64,000 nucleotides of DNA. It comes from Kingdonia uniflora (Eukaryota > Streptophyta > Magnoliopsida > Ranunculales > Circaeasteraceae). Of this stretch, positions 1 through 11,319 are shown piece after piece (position 1 is the first letter of the stretch; each line of letters opens with the position of its first letter). The notes under the pieces are model-generated. The model was not told the DNA's origin and searched no databases. It worked only from the letters and a program-made list of their open reading frames with translations. The stretch covers positions 682,001 through 746,000 of the forward strand of contig JACGCM010000933.1 in NCBI GenBank assembly GCA_014058105.1, read 5' to 3'. A program made the translations under genes and the position numbers.

Positions 1-110
1 AAATGTGTAAAATAAAAAAAAAACCGATCTTAACTCAGTCTAAAGAATAATTCACCATATGATTTGCAAGAGTAGAGATAAGGATTAACCTAGTACTCTG
101 ATACCAAGTC
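1..110 (-). mobile_element. Tekay-type Gypsy copy 1: 5' untranslated leader with primer-binding site
   Basis: On the minus strand this is the stretch immediately inside the 5' LTR of a left-truncated Gypsy element. The primer-binding site, complementary to the 3' end of initiator tRNA-Met, reads TGGTATCAGAG at 106-96, four bases from the LTR edge. The same leader occurs next to the LTR at 13233, where the PBS reads TGGTAACAGAG. The rest of the element lies beyond the left edge of the window. Confidence 0.85.
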
Positions 111-2621
111 TGTCACGCCCCAAAATCCAATAATCGGTAAGCTTGACCAATTACTAAATTTGAAGCTGTACAAGTCGGGGAATCTACAGATTCGCCCTAC
201 GAACAACTAATCCATAGACAAGTTCAGACTCAGTCATTCACTTAAAGTAATAATCATCAGAGTAAAGAAAGAATATCAACGCAAAAGTAAAAGATATATA
301 TACATATCAGACTGAAATCAGATACAATATCTCAAAAAAAGTACAACAACACATGCTGAGATCGCATACAAGAAACACTACAACGAGAAAAGATCAGCAA
401 CAACAACTACTCCCAACATAGCTGAAGCTCTCAGCCAAACCAAGCTACTCAACCTCTGAATGGGGGGAACAAAGCGAGAGTGAGCAAAACCACGGCTCAT
501 AAATATCCAATAGAGCTAAATAATCTACTAATATAATAGATATAGAGAAAAGGATGAGGTGAATGAGATAGAGTATGTTTTTAAGATAAAAAAATAGTAA
601 ACTAAGTGATTAAGATCCAGATAGAGTTTTTAGAACAGAAGAATATAAATATGAGTTTAGAAAAAGGAATAGTGACATGGAATAATGATATGTGATGATG
701 ATATGATATGACATGATGAACTGGGATAATCCCACCATTATCCAAAATACTGTATGTTATGATATGGTCTGCTAGAGTCTTAATGTTGAATGATTTGATA
801 TTTTAAAAAGTGTTACAATCCTATTATAATATTGGTTAATCAACCGCTGGCATGTTTACCATAAAAAGATCTGCTAATGGGATACAATGGGTACGATTTT
901 TGTCAAGCTCGACCAAGCTAGAGGATACTCACTTGATCAAAAGTGTTACGGGCTTTTCAACCCACGGAGCCAACGTTTTAACTATATTTTCATTCCAAGG
1001 AATTTTAACGTCACCGAGGATAAGTTTAGCACCGGATTCAAACTGCCTCATACCTTCCCACACTCCTGGATGGGTACTAAAGGTATGATAGTGTTCACAG
1101 CCAGTTCTTCACCTGCTATTTTAACCCGATAATGGACTACTCCGATCCTATCGAAGGTCAGCCGATGTTAAGCTGTGCTATGTATCCGATCTCGTTAAGT
1201 TAAAAGAGTTTTACATGATTTAATGATGCAACAGATCCTAATTATCAAAACACAATAGCCATAAACCCGACATTACACATAGGACAACCACCTGTATAAA
1301 CGCGTCGCAAACAATTCTAAAAACAGAAAGAACAGCGACTCAGTTACTCCATCTAAACCCAGATGTGACAGTATCCTAACCGTCACCACAATTTAACCAA
1401 CATCAGTCTCCATAAGACCGAAACCAGCAACAAGGATACAGCTACGAGAAAACCGCCCAAAATAACATCTAACTAAGCACAAAGTCCAATACAAACTAAA
1501 AACCAAGTTAACAAACTAACTAAGATATGGGTTAACAATTTACTGAGAAAAATATAATAATAGACACTAACTAAAACATATGCACCTCCCTACACTGCGT
1601 ACTACTCTAATCAACATCTATTAACTAGCAGAGGATTTTTGAAATGAAGGGGAACTCGCCTGATAATAATCTCGAGTCCTGACAAAACTAAAACTAGAAT
1701 TCCAAAACCCAAAATCAGTGATTCAGCTAACGTACACAAGACAAGCTACAACAGGCAAACGCGATAGCAATTAATCAAATAATACAGGAAACCAATCAAT
1801 AATCTAAACCCTGGAAATCAACCCAACCACAAACCCTTAAAATCAAAACCAATAACACAGGGAGGAGAGGGGAAACACTCACCGATGGAATTAGCGAGGA
1901 ATCGACCCAACAACAACCACCAATCTCAAGGAAGAGAAAGGATTACGTGAGGGAGAGGGGAGAGGTATGAAAGGAGAAAATAGGGTGAAAGGAAATGAAA
2001 TAAAAATAACCCCAAAAGGAACAAACCAACCGCAGACTCGTTCGAACGAAAATGAGGTCGTTCGAACGAATAGAATATGAAGACAAAAATTCCAGGGAGG
2101 TACCTCAGTCGTTCGAACGAAAAAAGGTTTGTGCGAATGGACAAGGAAGTCGTACGAATGGACCCTGAAGTCGTTCGAATGACTAAGAGATATTAGGCCA
2201 ATTTCCAGGAGATCAGTGGGCTCGTTCGAACAAAGATGAAAGTCGTTCGAACGACTACTGGAAAATCTCAAAATCCTTTCAGAACCACACGAACACCCAA
2301 ACACAGAACAACCCACACACAGACGCCGCAACAATACCACCAACAACACCACAACAATACTAACCCAACCAAGGGTCCCCGAACACAAAACATAACCACC
2401 TTCTCCTAATAACCACCAAAACACCGAAAATGCCAAAAAGGAATCTAGCTCGAAAACCTGCCCGAAAGGAATAAAATGGATGCACAAAGGATAAACGGAA
2501 TATGCTGAATATATGTGGATGCTTAAAATAAAGTAATATGTGCAGATGCCAAATGGATAGGAATATGCAGAAAAGGGATAAATACTAATAAATAATAATA
2601 TGAAAAATAAGTGTCACTATA
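111..2621 (-). mobile_element. 5' LTR of Tekay-type Gypsy copy 1
   Basis: A long terminal repeat of about 2.5 kb, homologous end to end with the LTRs at 5821-8351 and 13233-15786. On the plus strand it opens with tgtcacgcccc and closes near cactata, where the other copies end in cattaca. It is the 5' LTR because a tRNA-Met PBS follows it on the minus strand. The partner LTR and left target-site copy are outside the window; the right target copy would start gcaat at 2622. ORFs inside it, including a 198-codon minus frame at 1891-2487, show no known domain and are treated as chance frames. The right boundary is uncertain by a few bases. Confidence 0.85.
2031..2262. promoter_or_regulatory. cluster of paired TTCGAA palindromes in Tekay LTR 1
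   Basis: TTCGAA cores start at 2041, 2061, 2112, 2174, 2225 and 2246, with degenerate members near 2132 and 2153. Several are embedded in TCGTTCGAACGA, which is its own reverse complement; the one around 2246 extends to AGTCGTTCGAACGACT. Neighbouring members are 20-21 bp apart, about two helical turns. The cluster lies roughly 360-590 bp into the LTR on the transcribed (minus) strand. Sites for a dimeric regulator are an inference. Confidence 0.6.
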
Positions 2622-3381
2622 GCAATATTACTGAAAAGGGAAGCGCTAGGTTGTTGTTGCCTTCAGAGGAAACGTTGGTTTTTCAGAATGTGCGACTTGT
2701 ACCTAAATTGGGGCGTAACCTTATATCGGTTAGGAAATTGGCGGATGATGGCAGATATGTGAGTACCTTTGGAGCAACCTCTGAAAGTTTACAAAGGGAG
2801 TTATGGTAGTAGCTCGAGCCTTGTGATAAAGAATGTTGTATACAACCCAAAACACAATTTCTACTATTTGTACGGCCACTCCAGGGATTGATACAAGTAC
2901 GTGGTACAAACAGCTTGGTCACATGAGTGAAATGGGGATGAAGATAATAGTAATAAAGGGAAAGCTAGAGGGTCTTGCTGAGGTTAATCTCAAGTTTTGC
3001 GAAGAGTATGTTCTTGTTTCAGAAGAAGGTCAGTTTCAAATTATCTAGAAGATCAAGGAAACCTAGAAAGATGGATCTTGTACATACGGATGTTTGGGGG
3101 CCAACAAAGGTGTCTTCTCTTGGGGGTTCTCATTATTACGTTACTTTTATCGATGATGATACTCGTAAATTGCGGGTCTGCTTTTTAAATAACAAATCAG
3201 ATGTGTTCGATAAATTGGGAGATTGCTAAGGTATGAACTCGAATTATGTACAACTTATTTCAGAAGTTGAAAACATGTACAACTTATGTGGGTCTTAAAG
3301 ATTAAAGGTATGGGTAGTTCGAGCAATTCATTTTGGAAATCTAGAGATGGGTTATGATAGATTCGATTTAAAGTAGGAGAT
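2622..3381 (+). pseudogene. Copia 0: protease-end, GAG-pre-integrase and integrase-start remnant
   Basis: The plus-strand frames spell typical Ty1/Copia pol in order. First is the end of the protease domain (VRLVPKLGRNLISVRKL near 2690-2750). Next is the GAG-pre-integrase zinc segment (WYKQLGHMSEMGMK near 2900-2945, then FCEE). Then comes the start of the integrase core (DLVHTDVWGP with YYVTFIDDDTR near 3070-3170). Several frameshifts and stops separate them. The coding part stops near 3217 and abuts a copy of the polypurine tract and LTR start, so the rest of integrase, RT and RNase H are deleted. The Tekay element on the left is inserted in the protease region. Not functional. Confidence 0.8.
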
Positions 3382-3407
3382 TGCTAAGGTATGAACTCGA
3401 ATTATGT
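3219..3407 (+). repeat. 31-bp direct repeat containing the Copia 0 PPT and LTR start
   Basis: The 31 bases 3219-3249 recur at 3377-3407 (gagattgctaagg...attatgt). The second copy is the true junction of the purine-rich tract and LTR start. The first is fused directly to the integrase frame. This fits a deletion or template switch that joined integrase to the LTR edge. Confidence 0.75.
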
Positions 3408-3648
3408 TCGAGGTCATTTTAGTTTGAATTATTTCAGTTCAAGGATTAAAGTCGGATAGAAACGGATTGAAAATGAGATTTTTAATGTTCAGATTCGAAC
3501 TGGTTATGATCGACAAAAGTTTGAGCTGTTTAAGTTACCTGAAGATTTAATATGGTTAAGCTACCTGAAGTTTGAACTGGTTATGTTACCTGAAGACTCG
3601 AGCTGGTTCTGTTCGAAGTGCTGAAGATGAACTCAAAGTAGGTCGAAG

Positions 3649-3681
3649 TCGTTCGAACGAGAATGGAGCTCGTTCGAACGA
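3649..3681. promoter_or_regulatory. palindrome pair in Copia 0 U3
   Basis: Two TTCGAA cores at 3652 and 3673, each inside a 12-bp palindrome (TCGTTCGAACGA), lie exactly 21 bp apart and about 150-170 bp upstream of the LTR TATA box. The arrangement matches the pairs in the unrelated Tekay and family C LTRs. Confidence 0.6.
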
Positions 3682-3820
3682 GATTGCCTGATTTTACGTT
3701 TTTGATTCAAAGACCGAAGAAGTTGCTCGAATGAGTTTTTGCCTGATTGCCTTTATGAGTTCTTCTAAGACGTCAATTTTTGCCTCGAGATCCGTTCTAC
3801 TTATATTTAGTCATCTAGTA

Positions 3821-3827
3821 TATAAAG
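3821..3827 (+). promoter_or_regulatory. TATA box of Copia 0 LTR
   Basis: The sequence tatataaagagg has a clean TATAAAG core inside the LTR, with the palindrome pair upstream. It would mark the U3/R boundary about 30 bp downstream. Confidence 0.6.
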
Positions 3828-4122
3828 AGGACATAGGTTATTTTTTTAGCCTATCTTGTTGAGTTTAATTCTAGAGTGACCTAGAATTTGAAAGACTTCA
3901 TTAAAGCTTGAGAAGCTTGGAGAGATCATTGTAACCCGTTTGATTAACCTAGTAGATTGTTCGGGGAGTGGTTTTTTATTCGTAAAGGTTTTCCACTTCC
4001 CTCCTCTAGAAATTCTTGTGTCGTTATTCTTCTTACTTTATCGTTTCTTCTGCAAGGGTTAATTTTGCGTATCGTTCTTGTCAGAGAGGAGAGAGTAGCT
4101 ACCACGATTCTCAATAAGAACA

Positions 4123-4848
4123 TGGTAGACAACCACAATCCAGATGGAAGCTCTATAAATAGATCAATAATGAGGATTAGTATTACTTTCATGAGCACTC
4201 ATCTTTTGTAAGTTCTAATCCATGAATAATAAATTCTCTTTTCACAAATTCTCCTTTCTATCAACAGTCGTCATGGTGAACGAGGAACTACATCAACCGT
4301 GCAACCGAAGGTTATTGCAGCTGAAATTGAATATTTAGCGGATCTTCGAGCAAACCTCAATGCAGAAACGGTGAAACGTGCGGAGTTGGGGCACCAATTC
4401 GAACAAGAGCTCAAAGAAGAACGAAAAGCTCAACATTTAGATTCATAACATTACGAAGAACAAATGGCTGCAATGCAAACGGCTTTAAAGGCATTGTAGG
4501 AAGATCAACAGGTACCAGCTCCGTGGAATAAAGAAAATATGCTAGCTAATTTGCGGATATCAGCTTGAGAGAGGTTATGACAAGTCGGGGGGCAATAAGT
4601 TAACCATGTCCAAACCTGCAAGAACTAGAGATTTCAGTTCATCTTGAGCACAATGATCAACCTGAGGGTAGTAGAGGTCGCAACAACTCTAGACATCAAG
4701 AAGAGGAGCAATGACCTCTGTCAAGGGTTCCGTCTATTGAAAGATTGAGTAAAAGAAGCGGAAACCATAACCCAAGAGATAGGCATGTCCCACAATTAAT
4801 AGTAGCCTCACTGCAATATGTGACCTAATAGCACATGGATAAGAGGAT
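4123..4848 (+). pseudogene. Tat 1: leader remnant and N-terminal gag
   Basis: From about 4267 one plus frame gives a coiled, charged Gag N-terminus (key stretch AAEIEYLADLRANLNAET, then ELGHQFEQELKEERKAQ) of the kind seen in Tat-lineage Ty3/Gypsy elements. Stops interrupt it at about 4447 and later. A TATA-like tataaatag at 4154-4162 suggests that the bases before it are the end of the Tat 5' LTR, cut by Copia 0. Gag continues beyond the Copia 1 insertion, from 25549. The exact LTR/leader boundary is not clear. Confidence 0.6.
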
Positions 4849-4853
4849 CAGAG

Positions 4854-5066
4854 TAAAAGAATTCAAAGAGAGACTAAAAATAGAATGATTTGAATTAATT
4901 GAATCACTTACAACAAATCTATATATGGTGAGTTGAGCTCAACTAACATAATAAATTTATGTTATGGTTACAACAGTAAAGAAGTTAGTACAGCTGGCTA
5001 ACAGACATAATAGAATATAAGTTATAACACTCATAACAGTACTGCCAGAAAGGTAGTTATCTATTA
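4854..5066 (-). mobile_element. 3' LTR of Copia 1
   Basis: A 213-bp LTR homologous to 25340-25543. On the minus strand it begins TAATAGATAAC and ends in TTCTTTTA. With these ends the flanks give a perfect cagag duplication, so the termini appear to be TA...TA instead of TG...CA. A polypurine tract lies directly upstream. Confidence 0.8.
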
Positions 5067-5078
5067 CACCCCCTTAAG
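5067..5078 (-). other. polypurine tract of Copia 1
   Basis: The minus strand reads CTTAAGGGGGTG directly before the 3' LTR. This is the usual plus-strand priming tract of a Copia element. Confidence 0.75.
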
Positions 5079-5089
5079 CTGAAGGGAAA

Positions 5090-5820
5090 GGATTGAACTA
5101 AAAGCTTGTGCTGTAATACTTGGAATCTCTGAGTAAAAATCTCTTTAGTGAATATGTTTGCTTGCTGATCTTGTGTACAAAGGTATTTGATGTTGGATAA
5201 TTTGAGAAGAACTAACTCTCTAATATAGTAGTAGTCTACTTCTATATGTTTTTCTCTTGAATGAAAATTGGAATTGAAGCCAATGCTATAGCGCTTATGT
5301 CATCACACCATAGAAGAGGGGCATAGGTGAGTGGAAGCTGTAAGTCTTTGAGAAGAAAGAATAGCCAAGTAAGTTTTGCTGCAGTGTGGGCTAATAGCTT
5401 ATATTAAGATTCAGATAATTGGGTCGTTTCCAAGAAAAATACAATATCCACTAGTGGATCTTCAGTCAATTGGACAACTAGCCCACTCTGCATCTGAATA
5501 GACAATGAGGGAGAGATCCACTATGTAGGATTGGGTAATGGATCTCTACTAGTATTATCTAGCTTGAAACCAGAAGAGGCAGGTGTACTACAAGGTTTTG
5601 CACCTTCCATAGAAGCTTTGTGAAGAAGATCCAAGGAATATTTTGATTGATAAAGAAATAAAACCCTTGAAGTTTCTTTCAACCTCTAGTCCAAGTAAGT
5701 AGTAGAGATTTCCTATATCTTTCATAGCAAATTTAATACCCAGTTGACTAATAAGAGACTTGCAGTAGGACATGGAGTTGCTTGTGATGATTATGTCATC
5801 CAAATATACCAGTATGAAAG
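5090..5820 (-). pseudogene. Copia 1: RT catalytic end and RNase H
   Basis: Reading leftwards from the Tekay insertion at 5820, the frame opens with the RT catalytic motif (LVYLDDIIIT) followed by MKDIGNLYYLLGLEV. Then, with frameshifts, comes the Copia RNase H C-terminus: a WCDD segment, FHSREKHIEVDYYYIRE and a DQQANIFTK segment near 5110-5280. RT copies the RNA genome and RNase H removes the RNA strand. The first half of RT lies on the far side of the nested element, at 15787 onwards, and the reading frame would be continuous without the insertion and one target copy. Confidence 0.85.
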
Positions 5821-8351
5821 TGTCACGCTCCAAAATCCAATAATTGATAAGCTTGACCAATTACTAGATTCGAAGCTGTGCTGGTCGGGGAATCCATAGA
5901 TTCGCCCCATGAAAAACCGAGCCATAGACAAGTTTAGGCTCAGTCATTCACTTAAGCAATAATCATCAGCGTAAAGAAGGAATAATAAAGCAGAAGCAAA
6001 AGTTAAATATACATATCAGACTGAAATCAGAATACAATATCTCGAATAAAGTATAACGACATATGCTGAGATCACATACAGAAAGTCTAAACTAAAGAAA
6101 ATCTGTAGTGGCAAAACTGGCTCCAATCAAGCTGAAGCTCACAACAATCCAAGCTACTCAACCTCTAAAAGGGGGGAAAAATACGAGAGTGAGTAAAACC
6201 ACGGCTCACTAATAACCCAATAGGGCTAAATAATATACTAATATAATAGGTACAGGAGAAGAGAGTTAGGTGAATGAGATAGAGTAAGTTTAAAAGTAAA
6301 AGAGAAGTAAACTAAGTGATTATGATCCAGATTAAAGAGTTATAAGATTAGAAGAATAGAGATAGGAGTTTAGAGAAAAGGAATAGTGACAAGGAATAAT
6401 GATATGCGATGATTATATGATATGATATGATGGACTGGGATAATCCCATAATTATCCCAAATGCTATATGCTTTAATATTTTAAAACGTGTTCATAATTC
6501 TATTATAATATTGGTTGATCAACCGCTAGCATGTTTATCTTAAAGAGATCTGTTAAGGGGATACAATTGGTACAATTTTTGTCAAGCTCGACCAAGCTAG
6601 TGGATACTCAGCTGATCAAAGTGTTCCGGGCTTTTCAACCCACGGAGCCAACGTCCGAACTTTATTTTCATTCCAAGAAATTTTAACCTCACCGAGGATA
6701 AGTCTAGCACCGGATTCAGACTGTCTCATACCTTCCCACACTCCCAGATGGGTATTAAAGGTATGATAGTGTTCACAGCCAGTTTTTTACCTACTATATT
6801 AACCTGATTTAGGACTCCTACGATCCTATCGGGGGTTAACCGATGTAGAGCTGTGTTATGTATCCGATCTTGTTAAGTTAAAAGAGTTGTACATGATTTA
6901 AAGATGCAACAGATCCCAAGGATCAAAATACAGCAGTCGTAAACCCGACATCACACAAAGGATGACCACCTACATAAGAGCGTGGCAAATAATCCTAGCA
7001 ATAGAATAAACAGCGACTCAGTTGCAACATCTATACCTAGATGAAATAATAACTTAACCATCACCACTACAACCAACATCAGTCTCTAGAAGACCAAAAC
7101 TAGCAACAAGAACACAACTACGGGAATACCACACTAACCGCTTTTAACTAAACCCAAAGTCCAATGCAACTATAAACCAAGTTACAAAATAACTAACATA
7201 TAGTTTAACAATTTATACTGAGAAATATAATATCAGACGGTAACTAAATCACAAGCACCTCTCAACATAGAGTATTGCTCTAATCAACATTTATTAGCTA
7301 GTAGAGGAATTAAGAAATGAAGGGGAACTCACCTGATAATAATCTCGAGTCCTGACGAAACTAAAACTGGAACTCCAAAATCCAGAATTAGCGATACGGC
7401 TAAAAGAACTCAGGATAAGCTACAACAGACAATCATAACAACAATTAATCAAACAATAAAGGAAACCAATCAATAACCTAAACCCTTGAAATTAGCCCAA
7501 CCTCTAATCGGACGAAAAAAATAGAAAGGAATAGAGAAATTACTCACCAAGGATATATGCGAAGATCACGGCGAAGAATCGGCGTGTGTGGGAGCAAATT
7601 GGATTCGAATTAGGAAAGAGGGGATTCAATTTGGGAGAGAGAAACTGAGAGATTGTTTAGAGTAAAAGAGAAATGAGGTTGAAGGACCCAACATGTAGCT
7701 AAAAACGCACCTCTGTTCGAATAGGATATGTTTCTGCTCGAACAAAATGAAGCAGGTAGAACCTTTTTCGAACAGAAATAAACTTGTTCGAACAGAATGG
7801 AACAAGATGAAATCAACTAAACAAACATTTATTTGAATAGAAGAAAATGTTGTTCGAACAAGGAAGAATCTATTCGAACAAAAGATATTTATATTTGAAT
7901 AAAAAGAAATAGATAGGAACATATTCGAACAGAGTCAAGGTTTCTTGAACAAGAAAAATTAGTCAGAAACATATTCGAACAGAGAAGGGTCTGTTCGAAT
8001 AGAATGGGACAGTTAAGTCCCATAACACAAAAAACAAAAGATTCCTTTATGGAAAACTGATAGAAACCAAGGAAAACCCACGGATCCTCCCTAGATCACA
8101 CCGCACCACAAACACCACCACCAACCCCACAAACCACAACACAACCACCTCCTCCTAGTAACCACTAAAACACTGAAGACTCAAAAAAAGGAATCTAACT
8201 CTAAAAGCCCACCCAAAAGGAATAAAATGGATGCGTAATGGATAGAAGGAATATATGGGAAGTATATGCGGAAACTTAATGGATAGGAATATACATAAAA
8301 GGAATATATGCTAAAATAATAAATAAATAAATAAAAATACGGGTCATTACA
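5821..8351 (-). mobile_element. 3' LTR of Tekay 2
   Basis: A 2,531-bp repeat, tgtcacgctcc to gtcattaca on the plus strand, homologous to 13233-15786 and 111-2621. The minus-strand purine-rich GTAGGGTAGAT tract immediately precedes it at 8362-8352. It contains a dense TTCGAA array at 7710-8010. Confidence 0.92.
7710..8010. promoter_or_regulatory. TTCGAA palindrome array, TGTTCGAACA variant, in Tekay 2 LTR
   Basis: About ten TTCGAA-type cores occupy 300 bp, most in pairs 20-21 bp apart. The flanks give TGTTCGAACA or near versions where Tekay copy 1 has CGTTCGAACG. Both forms are palindromes, so the two arms differ together. The homologous array is at 15120-15410 in the other LTR, where many cores are degraded. 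Confidence 0.6.
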
Positions 8352-8361
8352 ATCTACCCTA

Positions 8362-9693
8362 CTAAAATAAATTTCGCCCTGAAATTCCACACATACCTCG
8401 ACCTGGGAACAATTGCAGATAACGGCCTCTCACATCCGCCTCTAACTCCCAAGTAGCCTCACTACGATCGTGGTGACCCCACTGAACTTTCAGAAAAGGG
8501 ATAACCTTGCTACGAAGAATCTTCTCCTCGCAATCCAAAATACACACCGGATGCTCTATATACGAGACATTGCCCTGAACCTCTATGGGTTCCTAGTTAA
8601 TCACGTGAGTCGAATCCTACTCATACTTCCTCAACATAGAAACATGAAATACGCTGTAAAATCGGTCCAACTGTGGTGGTAATGCTAAACGGTACACTAA
8701 CTCTCCAGCTCTGGCCAGAATCTCGAACGGACCAATAAATCTCAGAGTTAACTTCCTTTTCTAGCTAAAATGCATCACGACCTTTATTGGAGAAACCTTC
8801 TGCAAAACGTGATCACCAATCTCAAACTCTAGCGGTCTCATGTGGATGTCAGCATAACTCTTCTATCGGTTATGTGTTGTACGTAACCGATCTCTGATAA
8901 TAGTAATTGCCTCAGTAGTCTCACGAACCAAGTCTGGCCCCAGTAAACTCTGCTCACCAACCTCTGCCCAACTCAGCAGTGATCTGCACGGTCTACCATA
9001 TAAAGCCTCATAAGGTGCCATCCCGATGCCCGACTGAAAGCTGTTGTTATACGCAAACTCCGCCCAAGGTAAGTACTCGTCCCAGCTACCCTTAAAGTCC
9101 AAAACATAAACCCTAAGTATATCCTCAAGAATCTGGTTCACTCTCTCCGTCTGACCGTCGGTCTAGGGGTAAAATGTTGTACTGAAATCTAGTATGGTAT
9201 CCATAGCTCGCTGGAAACTCTTCCAAAAGTTATCGGTAATTCTGGCATCTCGATCTGACACTATAGACACTGAAACCCCGTGTAGACGCGTTATCTCTCT
9301 CATATATAATCTGCTCAGCTCATCAACCGTCAATGTCTTGTGAACCAGAATTAAATGTGTCGATTTGGTCAATCATTCTACAATCACCCAAATAGAATCA
9401 TGGTTCTTCTTCGTCTGCGGTAAACCAGAAATGAAGTCCATCGTCACGTACTCCCATTTCCCCTCTGGAATAGGTAAAGGTTTAAGCTGCCCCACCGGTT
9501 TCTGATGCTCGGCTTTCACCTGCTGACAAGTAAGGCATTTGGAAACAAATTCAGCTATCTCATACTTCATATTGTCCCACCAATAATGCCTCTTCAGGTC
9601 CTGGTACATCTTCATACTGCCTGGGTGAATAGTATACCTCAAACCGTAAGCCTCGCTCAAAACCTCATGCTTCATCACCTCTAAATTAGGCAT
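8362..9693 (-). pseudogene. Tekay 2: integrase and chromodomain
   Basis: The minus strand gives the HHCC zinc finger (H...H with CLTCQQVK near 9535), the integrase core entry VTMDFISGLP near 9430, the second Asp in VSDRDARITDNF near 9245 and the TDGQTERVNQILED Glu segment near 9130. WAEFAYNNSFQSGIGMAPYEALYG follows. A chromodomain at 8547-8390 (IPFLKVQWGHH with EATWE) may target insertion to chromatin in this family. The first catalytic Asp position reads VIVE followed by a stop, and another stop precedes TDGQ, so the enzyme is dead. Confidence 0.88.
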
Positions 9694-9786
9694 GCATAAT
9701 CTGCCCCTGTACCTAATACTGCCATCTGAACTAACTGTCCAATTGGGTTTGCTAATGTCTGAAGACCAAGACTGTAATCTAGCATC

Positions 9787-11302
9787 CTACTGCTGAGCCT
9801 CTATAATCTGTGAAATTAATAAAGGATAAACCCTCAGATTTGTAATAAAACTACCCGTACCCTGTGAACACAAACTCTGCCCAGAATCTGCCACAACGCG
9901 AAGCATCAACCACTCACGAATCATCAGACGTGCAAGAAATCCCCTAGGCAAATTGCTCAAAGCGTCAGCCACCGCATTCGCCTTCCCTGGGTAATACTGT
10001 AAGTCGATGTCATAGTCCTTCAGTATCTTCATCCATATGCGCTGCCTCATATTCATCTCTTTCTGTGAGAAAAGATACCGCAAACTATTGTGATCAGAAA
10101 AGATCTCGAACCAATACACGTTGAACCTCTACCCGTCAAATCTTCAATGTATAAACCAATACTGCCAACTCATGGTCATGAGTAGGATAATTCCTCTCGT
10201 GCACCTTAAGTTGTCTCAAAGCATAAGCCACCACCTTTCCCTCTTGCATCAGAACACAACCCAGTCCACTGAGCGAAGCGTCGCTGTAAACTATATAATT
10301 CTGCCCATTGGAAGGAACAATAAGAACAGGTGTTGTAGTCAATCTCTTCTTCAACTCTGTGAAAGCTGAATCATATCTGTCATCCCAAATGAATCTAACG
10401 TCCTTCTGCATCAAGCGAGTCAAAGGAGCTTTAATCCGAGAAAAGCCCTCGATGAATTTGCGGTAATAACCGGCTAATCCCAAAAGGCTGCGAATCTTTG
10501 TAACATTAGTCGGCTACACCCAATCTATAGCTGCATCAGCCATCGAAGGGTAAACCGCAATGCCATCCTTGGACACCACGTGTTCTCAAAACTTCACTTC
10601 CTTTTTCCAAAAATTACACTTCTCAGACTTTGCATATAAATTGTTATCCCGCAAAGTTAGTAAGGCGATCCTCAAATGTTCCTCGTGTTCAGACTCGGTC
10701 ATCGAATAAATCAATATGTCGCCCATGAATATAATGACGAACCGGTCTAGAAAAGGTCGGAAAACCTGGTTCATCAAATCTATAAAAGCTACGGGCGCGT
10801 TTGTCAAGCCATACGGCATAACCTAAAACTCATAATGCCCGTAACGAGTCCAAAATGCTGTCTTTGAATCATCCTCCTTCTTGATCCTTAGCTGATGGTA
10901 ACCTGATATGAGATCAATCTTAGAAAAGAACTACGCTCCCCGAAGTTGGTCAAACAAGTCCTCAATCCAAGGTAAATGATATTTGTTCTTGATCGTGGCT
11001 TTGATTAACTCGCGGTAATCAATACACAGATGCATCGACCCGTCCTTCTTCTTTATAAACAAAACTGGCGCTCCCCACGGTGAAGTACTCGACCGAATGA
11101 ACTTCTGACCCATCAACTCATAAATATGATCATATAATTCTTTAATCTCAACGGGTGCCATACGATACGGAGCCTTCGAAATCGGAGTCGTACCAGGTAA
11201 AAGATTTATGCCAAAATACATCTCTCTCGCCGGCGGTAGCCCAGGAATATACTGGAAAATGTCAGAATAGTCGCAAACCAATAGAATCGAGCTAACGTCC
11301 AC
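9787..11302 (-). pseudogene. Tekay 2: reverse transcriptase and RNase H
   Basis: The minus frames show the RT fingers and palm ([37 protein letters not shown] at 11200-11010). Next come the [14 protein letters not shown] segment near 10790 and the catalytic box near 10720, which reads FMGDILIYS where FxDDILIYS is expected, so a catalytic Asp is lost. Then come [15 protein letters not shown] and the RNase H domain ([17 protein letters not shown] near 10290-10240, [27 protein letters not shown]). At least three stops or shifts separate the pieces. The fragment is inactive. Confidence 0.9.
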
Positions 11303-11319
11303 ACCGGAGGACTCTAACT

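Larger units (their letters stand above)
3382..4122 (+). mobile_element. 3' LTR of Copia 0
   Basis: Starts tgctaagg immediately after the purine-rich aagtaggaga tract and runs to about 4122 (ends gaaca). It contains a TATA box (tataaag, 3821-3827), a set of imperfect 26-28 bp tandem repeats near 3519-3619 (units ending in acctgaag) and a palindrome pair at 3649-3681. The U5-like stretch after 3950 resembles plant Copia LTR ends. Its partner LTR is outside the window, so the right boundary cannot be confirmed by alignment. Confidence 0.6.

Noticed and set aside
2031..2262. TTCGAA sites as heat-shock elements
   Set aside because: Heat-shock elements need GAA and TTC triplets separated by two bases; here TTC and GAA are directly joined, and the 20-21 bp pairing is not the five-base phasing of such elements.
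1891..2487. 198-codon minus-strand frame in Tekay LTR 1
   Set aside because: It lies wholly inside an LTR, is not open in the homologous LTRs at 5821 and 13233, and shows no domain.
3944..4211. 84-codon frames on both strands near the Copia 0 LTR end
   Set aside because: Both overlap the LTR and leader, are mirror images of each other and match nothing recognisable.
5067..5068. TG...CA ends for Copia 1 LTRs (adding two bases to each LTR start)
   Set aside because: The flanks then read cagag and gagaa and do not form a 5-bp duplication; TA...TA ends give a perfect one.
7710..8010. Regularly spaced palindromes as a CRISPR-like array
   Set aside because: This is plant nuclear LTR sequence, the repeats are only 10-12 bp and the spacers are themselves conserved between copies.
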